Assembly: GCA_951813615.1 (NCBI GenBank)
Contig: OX638377.1
Span: 806,001-870,000, forward strand
Origin: an uncultured Latescibacterota bacterium
GTDB taxonomy: Bacteria; Latescibacterota; UBA2968; UBA8231
Direction: 5' to 3'
DNA: 64,000 bases
Of this stretch, positions 7,907 through 17,480 are shown one piece after another; within the stretch, counting starts at the first letter, position 1; the number at the start of each line of letters is the position of its first letter. A model generated the notes under the pieces. The model ran no database searches. It was given only the letters and a program-made list of their open reading frames with translations, and was not told where the DNA came from. The translations under genes and the position numbers were made by a program.

Positions 7907-8860
7907 ATGGACGATAGACCTTATTCCCGCCGCACTTTCCTCAAGCTCTCGACTGCGGCCGCCGCTGGCCTTTCCATAAGTGCCGCTCCGAACCACCGCG
8001 ACATGCCCCAGCGGATCTTGGGCCGCACAGGCGAATCTGTTTCCCTGCTCGGCTTGGGCGGCGCACACGTGGCCGACCACGGCAACATGGAAGAGAAGGC
8101 GGCCATCGCCTTGATGCACGCGGCTATCGATGAGGGGATCAACTTCTTCGACAATGCTTGGGGCTACTCTAACGGCGCGAGCGAGATACGCATGGGCAAG
8201 GCGCTGCGCGGCGGCTATCGCGACCGCGTATTTCTAATGACCAAGGACGCGAGCCGCCATCCCAAGCGGGCGATTGCCCACCTCGAAGAGAGCTTGCGCC
8301 GGCTGCAAACCGACGTGATCGACCTGTGGCAGTTTCACAGTATCAGACAGCCCGACGATCTAGAGCGGATTTACGAGCGGGGCCTGCTAGAGGCCGTGCT
8401 CAAAGCCAAAGAGGAGGGCAAGATCCGCTACATTGGCTTCACTGGCCATACCTTGCCCTCTCTGCATGTGGAGATGATCGAACGCGGCTTTGCTTGGGAC
8501 GCCACGCAAATGCCGATCAATGTGTTCGACCCGCACTATCTCAGTTTTGTCGAGCAAGTGCTGCCGATCGCAGTAGAAAAAAACATCGGGGTCATCGCCA
8601 TGAAGACCTTGGCGGGTACGTCCGAAGCGATCCTCGCAACAGGTGTGGCGACGGTGACAGAGTGCCTGCGCTACGCGATGAGCCTGCCGGTAGCTACCGT
8701 GTGTTCCGGGATGGATTCGCTGGAAAAGTTGCGGCAGAATGCGGCCATCGCTCGGCAGTTCGCGCCCTTGGCCGACGATGAGCAACTAGCGCTTTTGTCG
8801 CGCACAGAAGAGCTGGGGATGCAGGGCACAAACGAGTCGTACAAGGCTCGCCAGCCCTGA
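7907..8860 (+). CDS. Tat-exported aldo/keto reductase
   Basis: 317 residues. The N-terminus has a twin-arginine signal (SRRTFLK at ~8-14, then an Ala-rich hydrophobic stretch), so the protein is likely exported folded. The AKR fold follows: RILGRTGESVSLLGLGG, the catalytic Asp and Tyr in NFFDNAWGY, the Lys in MTKDAS and the His in QFHS, with a C-terminal MAMKTLAGT segment. Family knowledge: NADPH-dependent carbonyl reduction, though exported members often have undefined substrates. The next gene starts six bases after its stop. Confidence 0.85.
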   Translation: MDDRPYSRRTFLKLSTAAAAGLSISAAPNHRDMPQRILGRTGESVSLLGLGGAHVADHGNMEEKAAIALMHAAIDEGINFFDNAWGYSNGASEIRMGKALRGGYRDRVFLMTKDASRHPKRAIAHLEESLRRLQTDVIDLWQFHSIRQPDDLERIYERGLLEAVLKAKEEGKIRYIGFTGHTLPSLHVEMIERGFAWDATQMPINVFDPHYLSFVEQVLPIAVEKNIGVIAMKTLAGTSEAILATGVATVTECLRYAMSLPVATVCSGMDSLEKLRQNAAIARQFAPLADDEQLALLSRTEELGMQGTNESYKARQP

Positions 8861-8865
8861 TCACC

Positions 8866-11853
8866 GTGCGCCATACCGTTCTTTCCCTTCTTTTTGTAGT
8901 ACCCCTGGGGGGACAAGACCTCGATGTCGCGCCAGCCAAACCCGTCGGTCCTCCCAATATAGAAAGTGCGCTGTGGGAACTCGCTAGGTCCCCAGCAGCC
9001 AAGCCGACCCGCGCTGCAGACGGTTCAGATGTGGTCGTCATTTTAGTGCCCGCGATGGGCTTGGCATCCACCATTGACACTACGTCTTTTGCCTCTCTTG
9101 GCGTCGAAATCTTGGCCCAGTCCAAGAACCTGATGCGCGTGTCGGTACCGACTGCATCGCTGCGGGCGGTGTCTGAATTGCCGAGCGTGGCCTTTGTCCG
9201 CCGGCCGCGCCGGCCGCACGCGCAGCAGACCGTTAGTGAGGGCGTAGCTCTCATCCGCGCTTTTGAAAACCACGCCGCTGGCGCGAAGGGCCAAGGGGTC
9301 AAGGTGGCGGTTATCGACGGTGGATTTAGAGGAGCCGATAAACTGCCTGAAGACATGCCAGTGCGTCGGTGGTTCCGCGACTATACACACACAGGGATAT
9401 ACGCCGGTACGACCGCCCACGGCACGGCGTGTGCCGAGATCATCTACGACGTGGCCCCAGAAGCCGAACTCTATCTGTACAAGGTCGAGGATATAGTGGA
9501 TTTGGAGAATGCCAAAGACCGCTGCATACAAAACGGAGTTGCTATAGTAAACTACTCGGCGACTTGGGTAGGCGAGGGCTTTGGGGACGGACGCGGGATC
9601 ATCTGCGACATCGTAAATGACGCGGCCGACAATGGCATTCTCTGGGTCAACGCCGTTGGCAATTACGCCCAAAAGCACTACATGGGTTTTTGGCACGATA
9701 GCGATGCCGACAATCGGCACGATTTCGCCACTGGCGACGACTTGGTGAATTTTGTCGACGAAATCGAAATCGCCGACGCTATAAGGGTGACGCTGACTTG
9801 GGACGATTGGCCCATCACCACGGCGGACTACGACCTGTATCTCTACCATCAAGACGCGTTCGGCAACATCGAAGAAGTTAGCAAAAGCACTGATGTTCAA
9901 GGGGAAGGCGGCGCTCCTGTGGAGTTTCTCGAATACGTTGCCTTGCAAGAGGGGACGTATGGCATTTCCGTCGTCCGCGTTGGCGAGGCCGAACCCAAAA
10001 AGCTGCGAGTGTGGTCTTGGCACCACGACATCGAATATCCGGTTCCGGCTAGCAGCTTGGGGATTCCGTCGGACGCGCGCGGTTCTCTGAGCGTTGGGGC
10101 GATTCACCTCGACCAATGGGACTCGGGAACAGTGGCAAGCTACAGCTCGCGCGGCCCCACCGCCGATGGCCGCATCAAGCCCGACCTCGTCGCGCCTTCG
10201 GGCGTGACAACGGCTTCTTACGGTGTGGATAGGTTGTTTGGGGGGACGTCGGCTGCGACTCCCCACGTGGCTGGAGCTGCCGCCCTACTTAAGTCGGCTA
10301 ACCCTTCGCTCTCGCGCGACGATCTGTGGAAGGCCCTCGTCGAGGCCACCGTCGATTTGGGGGCACCGGGCAAGGACGACAGCACGGGATACGGCAAACT
10401 CGTGCTGGCGGTGTCAGCGCCGCAAATTGCGGATGTCTTGCCGCGCCGCGTTCAATACGGTCAAACAACTACCATCGTCGGTCAGGGTTTTGGTGCAGAT
10501 AGAGGGACGGGCAAAGTGGTCTTTTTCGCGGGGAAGGAGCCGAGCGATTCGGACTATCTCGTTTGGAGCGATGTGCAGATTCAAGTGCGCGTACCAACCG
10601 GCGCTCGCACCGGCAAGGTACAGGTGATAACCGGCGGCGGCAGCGACAGCGCGCAGGTGGTCGTCACGTCGCCTTACATTGATGCGATCGCCAATCACAC
10701 GCGCACGGATGCGGGGGCCAAGACCGACGACCTCATCGAAATTACCGGAGACAATTTCGGTTTCGCACGGGACAGCAGTTCTGTGTGGATCGATTCGGTT
10801 GCGGTGTCTTCGTTTGAGACTTGGTCGGATCAGACGATACGGTTCCGCGTTCCGCTTAATGCGCCTTCGGGTGATGTAATTGTTGTGACACCTGAAGGAA
10901 TCAGTAATGGCGTTCGCTTGGAAATCTCCAGTCCGTACCTCGCGCAACTTTCGCCGCCGCAATTACAGGCTGGCGAGTACTTGACGTTGACCGGCGGCAA
11001 CTTTGGCTCTGAGCGCGGCGCGGGGTACGTGTTGTTTAATCCCAATGTACAGGCCGAGGCCGACGATTATACGGTTTGGTCTAACGGCATCATTGTCGTC
11101 CGAGTTCCGGCTCAGGCTCGCAGTGGTGGAGTGCGGGTTTTTACTGCCGATGGGTTCACTGGGGCCGCGCAAGTGGAGATTGGCAGTGAATGGATAGAGC
11201 CGCTGCCGAGCAGCGGAATTTTTGGCTACAGTCCGCCTGCGGTTAGCAAAAATCCCAAAAGCGTCAAGTTTGGCTTTGAGGGGATCAACCGCAATGTCCT
11301 GTGTCAGTTTTCGACTAAGGAAATAAGCGACGACGAGGTTGTCATTTTCCTCAACGAACAAAGGTATGCAGTGCTGATAGCTGGGGAGGATTGGCGGACT
11401 TGGTATCTCGTGCTCGATGAGACATACCTCCAGTCCGGTCAAAACGTCATCGAGTTTCGCAATATCATCAATCAAGATCGTGCGGCATCCTTTGCCCGCT
11501 GGCAGTTGAAGGATGTAGCGTTGTGGAAGCCGTTTAGTGCCAAGCTCGCCGCGGGGACGCGGCTTTTGTCCAAGTTGCCAGATGGCTTGGGCGATCCTTT
11601 TCCTTCGCCTTTTAACGTGGAAGTTACCATTCCCTTTGCTCTGGCCGAGGCCGGTCCTGTGCGGCTTACTGTCTATAACTTGATGGGGCAGCAGGTTCGC
11701 GTGTTGGCCGATGGGTGGGTGGAAGCTGGTGCGCATCGCGTGCGTTGGGATGGCCGCACGGATGCGGGTGCAGAGGCGGCTTCGGGGGTCTATTGGACAG
11801 TGCTGCAAGCGGGAGGTGCCGTCCAAACGGCCAAGTTGGCGTTGATTCGTTGA
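8866..11853 (+). CDS. Secreted subtilisin-like protease with IPT/TIG domains and FlgD-like C-terminal module (copy 1)
   Basis: 995 residues from GTG 8866. A short signal peptide (RHTVLSLLFVVPLGG) precedes a pro-region. The S8 triad is Asp151 (VAVIDGG), His185 (AHGTACAE) and Ser462 (GGTSAATPHVAGAA), with the oxyanion Asn in VNAVGN. A ~110-residue insert lies between the Asn and the Ser blocks. Three IPT/TIG beta-sandwich domains (about 515-600, 605-690, 692-780) follow, then a ~110-residue domain, and last a FlgD-like/T9SS-like sorting or anchoring module ending in AKLALIR. Probably a cell-surface or released endopeptidase. It is a paralogue of the next gene and six bases from the reductase gene. 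Confidence 0.9.
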   Translation: MRHTVLSLLFVVPLGGQDLDVAPAKPVGPPNIESALWELARSPAAKPTRAADGSDVVVILVPAMGLASTIDTTSFASLGVEILAQSKNLMRVSVPTASLRAVSELPSVAFVRRPRRPHAQQTVSEGVALIRAFENHAAGAKGQGVKVAVIDGGFRGADKLPEDMPVRRWFRDYTHTGIYAGTTAHGTACAEIIYDVAPEAELYLYKVEDIVDLENAKDRCIQNGVAIVNYSATWVGEGFGDGRGIICDIVNDAADNGILWVNAVGNYAQKHYMGFWHDSDADNRHDFATGDDLVNFVDEIEIADAIRVTLTWDDWPITTADYDLYLYHQDAFGNIEEVSKSTDVQGEGGAPVEFLEYVALQEGTYGISVVRVGEAEPKKLRVWSWHHDIEYPVPASSLGIPSDARGSLSVGAIHLDQWDSGTVASYSSRGPTADGRIKPDLVAPSGVTTASYGVDRLFGGTSAATPHVAGAAALLKSANPSLSRDDLWKALVEATVDLGAPGKDDSTGYGKLVLAVSAPQIADVLPRRVQYGQTTTIVGQGFGADRGTGKVVFFAGKEPSDSDYLVWSDVQIQVRVPTGARTGKVQVITGGGSDSAQVVVTSPYIDAIANHTRTDAGAKTDDLIEITGDNFGFARDSSSVWIDSVAVSSFETWSDQTIRFRVPLNAPSGDVIVVTPEGISNGVRLEISSPYLAQLSPPQLQAGEYLTLTGGNFGSERGAGYVLFNPNVQAEADDYTVWSNGIIVVRVPAQARSGGVRVFTADGFTGAAQVEIGSEWIEPLPSSGIFGYSPPAVSKNPKSVKFGFEGINRNVLCQFSTKEISDDEVVIFLNEQRYAVLIAGEDWRTWYLVLDETYLQSGQNVIEFRNIINQDRAASFARWQLKDVALWKPFSAKLAAGTRLLSKLPDGLGDPFPSPFNVEVTIPFALAEAGPVRLTVYNLMGQQVRVLADGWVEAGAHRVRWDGRTDAGAEAASGVYWTVLQAGGAVQTAKLALIR

Positions 11854-12001
11854 GCGGAATAGTGCCCGCTACAAGCTTCCCTTGACGGCTCATTTTGAAG
11901 GGTTACTATAAAAAGCCGTCTGAAAACTTCCTGTACCACATTGAGCAGTAGATAGGATGGAGCGTTTTTCGAGATTATCATAGATCATTTTATGCATACG
12001 T

Positions 12002-12031
12002 TTGATTTTGGCTTATCCCACTATATATACT
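12002..12031 (+). promoter_or_regulatory. Candidate promoter of the second subtilase gene
   Basis: TTGATT (12002-12007), an 18-base spacer and TATACT (12026-12031) sit in an AT-rich stretch. They lie 24 bases before the chosen GTG start, which has GGAG upstream. The second protease can thus be transcribed on its own. Confidence 0.4.
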
Positions 12032-12055
12032 CATCCCCTAGAGCATGGAGCGACA

Positions 12056-15000
12056 GTGAAACCAATTAATCGTTATAGAATTATGACCGCCCTTTTCTTA
12101 GGCGTCCTTGGCTACGTACCCCTCTGGGGACAGAACATAGACTTTACACCTGACAGGCCTGACGGCCCTGCCAAGATACAGAGTTCGTTGTGGGAGTTGG
12201 CAATACCGGGGGCGGCCAAGCCGACTCGCGATTTACAGGATACTGTCGTCGTCATCTTGGTTCCATATCCTGGCCAAGCGTCGGCTTCGATTGATACGTC
12301 GTCGTTGGTTGCACTTGGCGGGCGGGTTCTGGCGCAGTCTAAGAGTCTGATGCGGGTTGCAGTCCCAGCATCGTCTCTGCTGGCGGTTTCGGAACTACCG
12401 GGGGTTCGCTTTGTCCGTAGGCCGTATCGGCCGCACGCGCAACAGGAGACTTGGAGTGAAGGCGGGTGGTCCATCAAAGCGTATGATAACTACTTCGAGG
12501 GCGTGAGAGGACAAGGGGTCAAAGTGGCCGTTATTGACTACGGATTTAAGGGGGCGGACGAACTGCTTGGGGAGATGCCGGCTCGTTGGTGGTACTACGA
12601 CTATACGGGTGAGGGAATATACGCCGGCGATAGCGTCCACGGCACAGCATGTGCCGAGATCGTCCACGACATGGCCCAAGAGGCCGAACTCTATCTATAT
12701 AAGGTGGGGGATTTAGTTGATCTTGAAAACGCCAAGGACCGCTGTATACGGAACGACATCGACATAATTAATCATTCCGCAGGCTGGTTTGGAACGGGTA
12801 TTGGCGATGGGCGAGGAGATGCCTGCGACATCGTAAATGACGCCGCAGATAATGGCATTCTCTGGGTAAATTCAGCGGGCAATGACGCACAGAGCCATTA
12901 CTATGGGTTCTGGTCTGATTACGATTCTGACGATTGGTTCAACTTTAGCGGCGAAGACGAGACGCTGGAGTTTGAGGCGGAAAAAGGAGATGAGATACGA
13001 GTTTTCTTGACTTGGAATGATTGGCCTATCTCCCAGCAGGACTACGACCTGTATCTCGTTTTTGAAAATGTCTCCGGCGATCTCGAATTCGTCGACGAGA
13101 GTACCGATAGCCAAAGTAGTTATTCCTATAATCCTCCTGTAGAACAGATCGAGTACACGGTAGAAAGATCAGGAGAGTATGGAATTGTTGTTCGCAGCGA
13201 GGACGACGCCCGACCTAGAAGGCTAAAGATATGGTCGCTCAATCACGACTTTGAAGAGTATTCGGTCGCGGAGAATAGTATCGGAAGTCCTGCGGACGCC
13301 AGAGGGGCCATGAGTGTCGGGGCGGTCCATTACGACTACTACGACCTAGGTTGGGTTGCAGGTTACAGTTCCCGAGGGCCCACCACTGATGGCCGCTTCA
13401 AGCCCGAACTCGTCGCGCCTAGTGGAGTATCGACGGTTTCTTATGGGGAGTCGGAGTTTTTTTACGGCTATACCGGGACTTCCGCCGCTGCGCCCCATGT
13501 CGCTGGCGCGGCGGCTCTAATCAAGTCGGCCAATCCCTCGTATTCGCGTACTCAATTGTGGGATGCGCTTATTGAGGCAACGGTTGACATAGGAGACCGG
13601 GGAAGGGACAATGACAGCGGATACGGCAAGCTGGTGCTGCCGATTATGCAAGTTTCCGCCTCTCCTCAAATTACTTCCGTATCGCCCAGTCGGGTGCGGT
13701 ACAATCAAGTCGTAACCATCCGTGGGACGGCTTTTGGCGTGAATCGGGGCACGAGCCGGGTAATTTTCCACGGGGGTAAGGAACCCAGCTCTTCCCAATA
13801 TGTTAGCTGGAGCGACACCCAGATTCAGATACGGGTACCGACTGGAGCGCGTACCGGTAATTTGCAGATTGTAACCTCGAACGGAAGGGACTCGGCCTGG
13901 CTGACAATTACCTCTCCTTGGATCAGCAGTATCTCCCCTCAGACTGGAAGAACTAATACTGTTGTTACCGTAAGTGGGGAGAATTTCGGCTCCTCGCGGG
14001 GAGGCAGTTCTGTGCGGATTGGTTCGGTCGTGGTCTCTTCGTTTACCTCTTGGTCGAGTAGCGCAATACGGTTCCGCATTCCCCTCAATACTCCCCCCGG
14101 CAACCTGACCGTTAGAACGTCAGAAGGCACCAGTAATTACATCCGTCTAGAAGTAACGAGCCCGTATCTAGCTAGAATCTCACCGACGCAAGTAAAAACA
14201 GGGGATCGTCTGACGCTGACGGGTGGCAATTTTGGCACCAGACGCGGTACGGGATACGTTTCATTTGCTTCTAACGTACGGCCTTCTGCTGCGGAGTATG
14301 TGAGTTGGTCCAACAGCAGAATTGTCGTCGAGGTTCCAGATGGGGCTCAGAGCGGCAATGTGCGGATTACTACCTCGAATGGGACGTCGGGGACGAAGCG
14401 TCTTGAAATCGAAAGCGAACAGTTAGAGCCGCTTCCGAGCAGAGGGATATTCGGCTACAGTCCACCCTCGGTTACCAAAAATCCCAAAGGCGTTAAGTTC
14501 GGCTTTGAGGGAATTGGCGAAGATGTTGCGATGACATGGTCTCTCAAAAATGATGCCGTGGTCGATATTCTGGTCAATGGTAAGGACTATGGATGGATTC
14601 AGGAAAGCGACGATTGGCAAAGTTGGTGGACCACTTTAAGCCAGACGGATCTCAATTCTGGTCAGAATGTGATCGAATTTCGCAATAGGGCAAACCAGAA
14701 CCGCACTAGCTCTTTTACCCATTGGCAGTTGAAGGATGTAAAATTGTGGAAGCCTTTCAACGCCAAGGCGATTGCAGGGGCGAAGTTTTTGGGAGCCTCT
14801 GGAGCCATCGTCGAATCCGGCCTGGGCAATCCTTTTCCCACGCCGTTCAACGCGGAAGTGACCATTCCCTTTGTCCTAGCCGAGGCCGGTCCTGTGCGGC
14901 TTGTCGTCTATAATTTGATGGGGCAGCCGGTTCGCGTGTTGGCCGATGGCTGGGTGGATGCTGGCACGCACAGTATGCGCTGGGACGGTCGTACGGATGT

Positions 15001-15088
15001 GGGTGTAGAGGCGGCTTCGGGGGTCTATTGGGCGGTGCTGCAAGCGGAAGGTGCCGTCCAAACGGCCAAATTGGCGTTGATTCGCTGA
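12056..15088 (+). CDS. Secreted subtilisin-like protease with IPT/TIG domains and FlgD-like C-terminal module (copy 2)
   Basis: 1010 residues from GTG 12056 (GGAG six bases upstream). The start gives a normal signal peptide: basic KPINRYR, a hydrophobic stretch, then a small-residue end before GQNIDF. Triad: Asp161 (VAVIDYG), His195 (VHGTACAE), Ser476 (YTGTSAAAPHVAGAA). Domain order is the same as copy 1, including three IPT/TIG repeats and the FlgD-like tail. The last ~220 bases are nearly identical to copy 1, while the middle is more divergent and richer in A/T. This points to duplication followed by local gene conversion or different histories of the parts. Confidence 0.9.
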   Translation: MKPINRYRIMTALFLGVLGYVPLWGQNIDFTPDRPDGPAKIQSSLWELAIPGAAKPTRDLQDTVVVILVPYPGQASASIDTSSLVALGGRVLAQSKSLMRVAVPASSLLAVSELPGVRFVRRPYRPHAQQETWSEGGWSIKAYDNYFEGVRGQGVKVAVIDYGFKGADELLGEMPARWWYYDYTGEGIYAGDSVHGTACAEIVHDMAQEAELYLYKVGDLVDLENAKDRCIRNDIDIINHSAGWFGTGIGDGRGDACDIVNDAADNGILWVNSAGNDAQSHYYGFWSDYDSDDWFNFSGEDETLEFEAEKGDEIRVFLTWNDWPISQQDYDLYLVFENVSGDLEFVDESTDSQSSYSYNPPVEQIEYTVERSGEYGIVVRSEDDARPRRLKIWSLNHDFEEYSVAENSIGSPADARGAMSVGAVHYDYYDLGWVAGYSSRGPTTDGRFKPELVAPSGVSTVSYGESEFFYGYTGTSAAAPHVAGAAALIKSANPSYSRTQLWDALIEATVDIGDRGRDNDSGYGKLVLPIMQVSASPQITSVSPSRVRYNQVVTIRGTAFGVNRGTSRVIFHGGKEPSSSQYVSWSDTQIQIRVPTGARTGNLQIVTSNGRDSAWLTITSPWISSISPQTGRTNTVVTVSGENFGSSRGGSSVRIGSVVVSSFTSWSSSAIRFRIPLNTPPGNLTVRTSEGTSNYIRLEVTSPYLARISPTQVKTGDRLTLTGGNFGTRRGTGYVSFASNVRPSAAEYVSWSNSRIVVEVPDGAQSGNVRITTSNGTSGTKRLEIESEQLEPLPSRGIFGYSPPSVTKNPKGVKFGFEGIGEDVAMTWSLKNDAVVDILVNGKDYGWIQESDDWQSWWTTLSQTDLNSGQNVIEFRNRANQNRTSSFTHWQLKDVKLWKPFNAKAIAGAKFLGASGAIVESGLGNPFPTPFNAEVTIPFVLAEAGPVRLVVYNLMGQPVRVLADGWVDAGTHSMRWDGRTDVGVEAASGVYWAVLQAEGAVQTAKLALIR

Positions 15089-15102
15089 GCAAGGCCCGGC
15101 CC

Positions 15103-15131
15103 TTGACAGTACAAAGACTCGCTTTTACTTT
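15103..15131 (+). promoter_or_regulatory. Promoter of the trp operon
   Basis: Consensus TTGACA (15103-15108), 17-base spacer, TACTTT (15126-15131). The predicted transcript would start around 15138-15142, at or just before the leader-peptide ATG, so the leader would be nearly or fully leaderless. It lies 15 bases after the protease stop. Confidence 0.55.
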
Positions 15132-15141
15132 ACTGCGCGTT

Positions 15142-15222
15142 ATGAAATCTTCGCTTCACATTCGTCGCTGGTGGCGCGCTTGGTATTCCCCGAGCAGGGA
15201 GAGAGGTGCGTCCATCCGCTAG
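15142..15222 (+). CDS. trpL: trp operon leader peptide with Trp codons
   Basis: A 26-codon ORF (MKSSLHIRRWWRAWYSPSRE..., TAG at 15220-15222). Three of residues 10-14 are Trp (codons at 15169, 15172 and 15181), an extreme density for a random ORF. It sits between a consensus promoter and a terminator hairpin directly upstream of trpE(G). That is the classical arrangement for ribosome-mediated attenuation, known for enteric trp and for rhizobial trpE(G). No Shine-Dalgarno sequence is visible, which fits a nearly leaderless transcript. Protein product is expected to be degraded; its role is regulatory. Confidence 0.8.
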   Translation: MKSSLHIRRWWRAWYSPSRERGASIR

Positions 15223-15248
15223 ACTGCGACGAGATGAATTTTCAATCC

Positions 15249-15282
15249 AACGCGGACGCCCTTGGGTGTCCGCGTTTTTTTT
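15249..15282 (+). terminator. trp attenuator: rho-independent terminator before trpE(G)
   Basis: Left arm 15249-15260 pairs with right arm 15265-15276 (12 base pairs, one G-T wobble, four-base loop), followed by eight Ts (15275-15282). It ends 16 bases before the trpE(G) ATG. A competing antiterminator is visible: GCGTCC at 15208-15213 is complementary to GGACGC at 15254-15259 within the left arm. The same 15208-15214 segment can instead pair, with one bulge, to TGGCGC at 15172-15177, which contains the second Trp codon. This gives the 1:2, 2:3 and 3:4 pairing logic of a trp attenuator. Confidence 0.8.
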
Positions 15283-15298
15283 GTACTTGGAGAAAGAC

Positions 15299-17476
15299 AT
15301 GACCATTCACACGGAAACTTTTCGCACGGCTGGCGGCGTCGAAGTCAAGCGTCAGACCGAGGAATTGCCCATAGAAAGGCCGCTAGCGTCCCTACTCGAA
15401 CGGCTCAATACCCACCGAGGCGCTGTCTTTGCCAGCGGCTACGAGTATCCGGGGCGCTATAGCCGCTGGGACATTGGCTTCGTCGATCCGCCGTTGGAAC
15501 TGGTGGCACGTCAGCGCGCCTTTGCCTTCCGGGCGCTCAACGCACGCGGCGAGATGCTGCTGGAAATCTTTCGCGGTAGCCTCGACGAGCACGAGCATGT
15601 GACTGAGTTGGAGCGAACCGAGGGCCAGCTCAAAGGCGCGGTGGCTCCCATGCCCGAGTACTTCCCCGAAGAAGAGCGCTCCAAGCAGCCGACGATCTTC
15701 AGCGTCCTGCGCGCCTTGGTGGCGCAGATGCGAGCCGAGGGAGAAAATCACTTGGGCTTTTACGGGGCGTTGGGCTACGACTTGGTACTCCAGTTTGAGC
15801 CGCTCCAACTGCGCCACCCGCGCCGCGAGGACCGGCCCGATCTGCATCTCTTTTTGCCAGACGAACTAGTCGTCGTCGATCACCGCAAGGAGCAGGCGCG
15901 GCGTTATTGCTATGAATTTGCCGCCGAAGGGTTGTCAACCGAGGGCATGGAGCGAAGCACAGACGCCGTGCCCTATGTGCGCGGCGCAGTGTCCGAGATC
16001 ACGTGCGACCACACTCCTGGGGAATACGCCGACAAGGTGCGCGAGGTCATCGCCGGTACCGAGCGCGGCGACTTCTTTGAGGTGACGCCGAGCCAAGTGC
16101 TCAGCGCTGGCTACGAGGGCAGTCCGAACGTCCTCTTTGAGAATATCCGCCGCACGAGTCCCAGCCCCTACGAGTTCTTCATCAGCCTCGGCGACGAGTA
16201 TCTGATCGGCGCTTCGCCCGAGATGTTCGTGCGGGTCAATGGGTCATTCGTCGAGACTTGTCCAATTGCCGGGACCATCGGTCGCGGCAAAACCGTGATG
16301 GAGGATGCCGAGCAGATCCGCGACTTGCTCAACTCGAAAAAGGACGAGGCCGAGTTGAATATGTGTACGGACGTCGATCGCAACGACAAAGCGCGGATTT
16401 GCAAGGAAGGCTCGGTGCGGGTGGTAGGGCGGCGGATGATCGAAAGGTACTCAAAGGTTTTTCACACCGTGGACCAAGTCGTCGGCGAGCTGAAGGACGA
16501 CTGCGACGGATTCGACGCCCTGCTTTCGCATATGTGGGCGGTGACGCTGACTGGTGCGCCCAAACCAGCGGCCATGCAGAAGATCGAGGAACTGGAAAAC
16601 TCGGCGCGGCGCTGGTACGGCGGCTGTATCGGCATGTTGCTCTTTAGCGGCGAGATCAACACCGGGATCACCATCCGCACTGTACACTTGGAGGATGGCA
16701 TTGCCAAAGTGCGGGCCGGGGCGACTCTACTCTGCGACTCGGACCCCGACGCTGAGGAGCGCGAGACGCGGGCCAAGGCCGAGACATTTATCAACGCGGT
16801 AATTGGCGCAGACGACGCCAAGAAGAAGAGTACTCAAATTGCGACCTCGGGGCAGGGCAAGCGGGTGCTCTTTGTCGATAATCGCGACTCTTTCGTGCAT
16901 ACGCTCGGCGATTACGTGCGGCAGACGGGAGCGGAGGTGGTGACGGTGCGCGCCGCAAGGTCGCGCGACGGCAGCGGTGCGCGGGGCCTGCGCGATCCCC
17001 AGCGCGTTTTCGCTGACTTTGATCCCGATCTGGTCTTCATCTCGCCGGGGCCAGGTACGCCCGAGGAATTCGGTGTGCCGGAGTTGGTCAACGAGTGCGT
17101 GCGCCGCAGGCTACCGGTTTTTGGCGTGTGTCTCGGATTGCAGGGCATCGTCGAGGGTTTCGGTGGCGAGCTAGGGGTGCTTTCCTATCCGATGCACGGC
17201 AAGGAATCGACGATCCGCTGCACGCCCGAAGGGATTTTAGACGGGTTCCCCACGGAGTTTGTCGCCGGGCGCTATCACTCGCTCTACGCCGTGCCGGAGA
17301 AGTTGCCCGAGTGCTTGCGGGTGTTAGCGCAGACCGACGATGGGGTCATCATGGCCGTGGAGCACCGCGAGTTGCCGGTGGCGGCGGTGCAGTTTCACCC
17401 AGAGTCGATCTTGACGCTCAAGGACGATTTGGGCTTGCGGCTGATCGCCCAAGTAATGGGGAGTTTAGCGCGCTGA
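15299..17476 (+). CDS. trpE(G): Anthranilate synthase, fused TrpE-TrpG
   Basis: 725 residues. The N-terminal ~520 residues are the TrpE aminase, with a start strongly resembling rhizobial TrpE(G) (RGAVFASGYEYPGRYSRWD). Residues ~520-725 are a class I glutamine amidotransferase with nucleophile Cys near 611 in GVCLG and the His/Glu of FHPES. It converts chorismate and glutamine to anthranilate, the first step of tryptophan synthesis. ATG 15299 has GGAGA about 7 bases upstream; an upstream in-frame start would run through the terminator hairpin. It is the first structural gene after the attenuator. A second stand-alone amidotransferase gene follows four bases later. Confidence 0.95.
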   Translation: MTIHTETFRTAGGVEVKRQTEELPIERPLASLLERLNTHRGAVFASGYEYPGRYSRWDIGFVDPPLELVARQRAFAFRALNARGEMLLEIFRGSLDEHEHVTELERTEGQLKGAVAPMPEYFPEEERSKQPTIFSVLRALVAQMRAEGENHLGFYGALGYDLVLQFEPLQLRHPRREDRPDLHLFLPDELVVVDHRKEQARRYCYEFAAEGLSTEGMERSTDAVPYVRGAVSEITCDHTPGEYADKVREVIAGTERGDFFEVTPSQVLSAGYEGSPNVLFENIRRTSPSPYEFFISLGDEYLIGASPEMFVRVNGSFVETCPIAGTIGRGKTVMEDAEQIRDLLNSKKDEAELNMCTDVDRNDKARICKEGSVRVVGRRMIERYSKVFHTVDQVVGELKDDCDGFDALLSHMWAVTLTGAPKPAAMQKIEELENSARRWYGGCIGMLLFSGEINTGITIRTVHLEDGIAKVRAGATLLCDSDPDAEERETRAKAETFINAVIGADDAKKKSTQIATSGQGKRVLFVDNRDSFVHTLGDYVRQTGAEVVTVRAARSRDGSGARGLRDPQRVFADFDPDLVFISPGPGTPEEFGVPELVNECVRRRLPVFGVCLGLQGIVEGFGGELGVLSYPMHGKESTIRCTPEGILDGFPTEFVAGRYHSLYAVPEKLPECLRVLAQTDDGVIMAVEHRELPVAAVQFHPESILTLKDDLGLRLIAQVMGSLAR

Positions 17477-17480
17477 AGTC

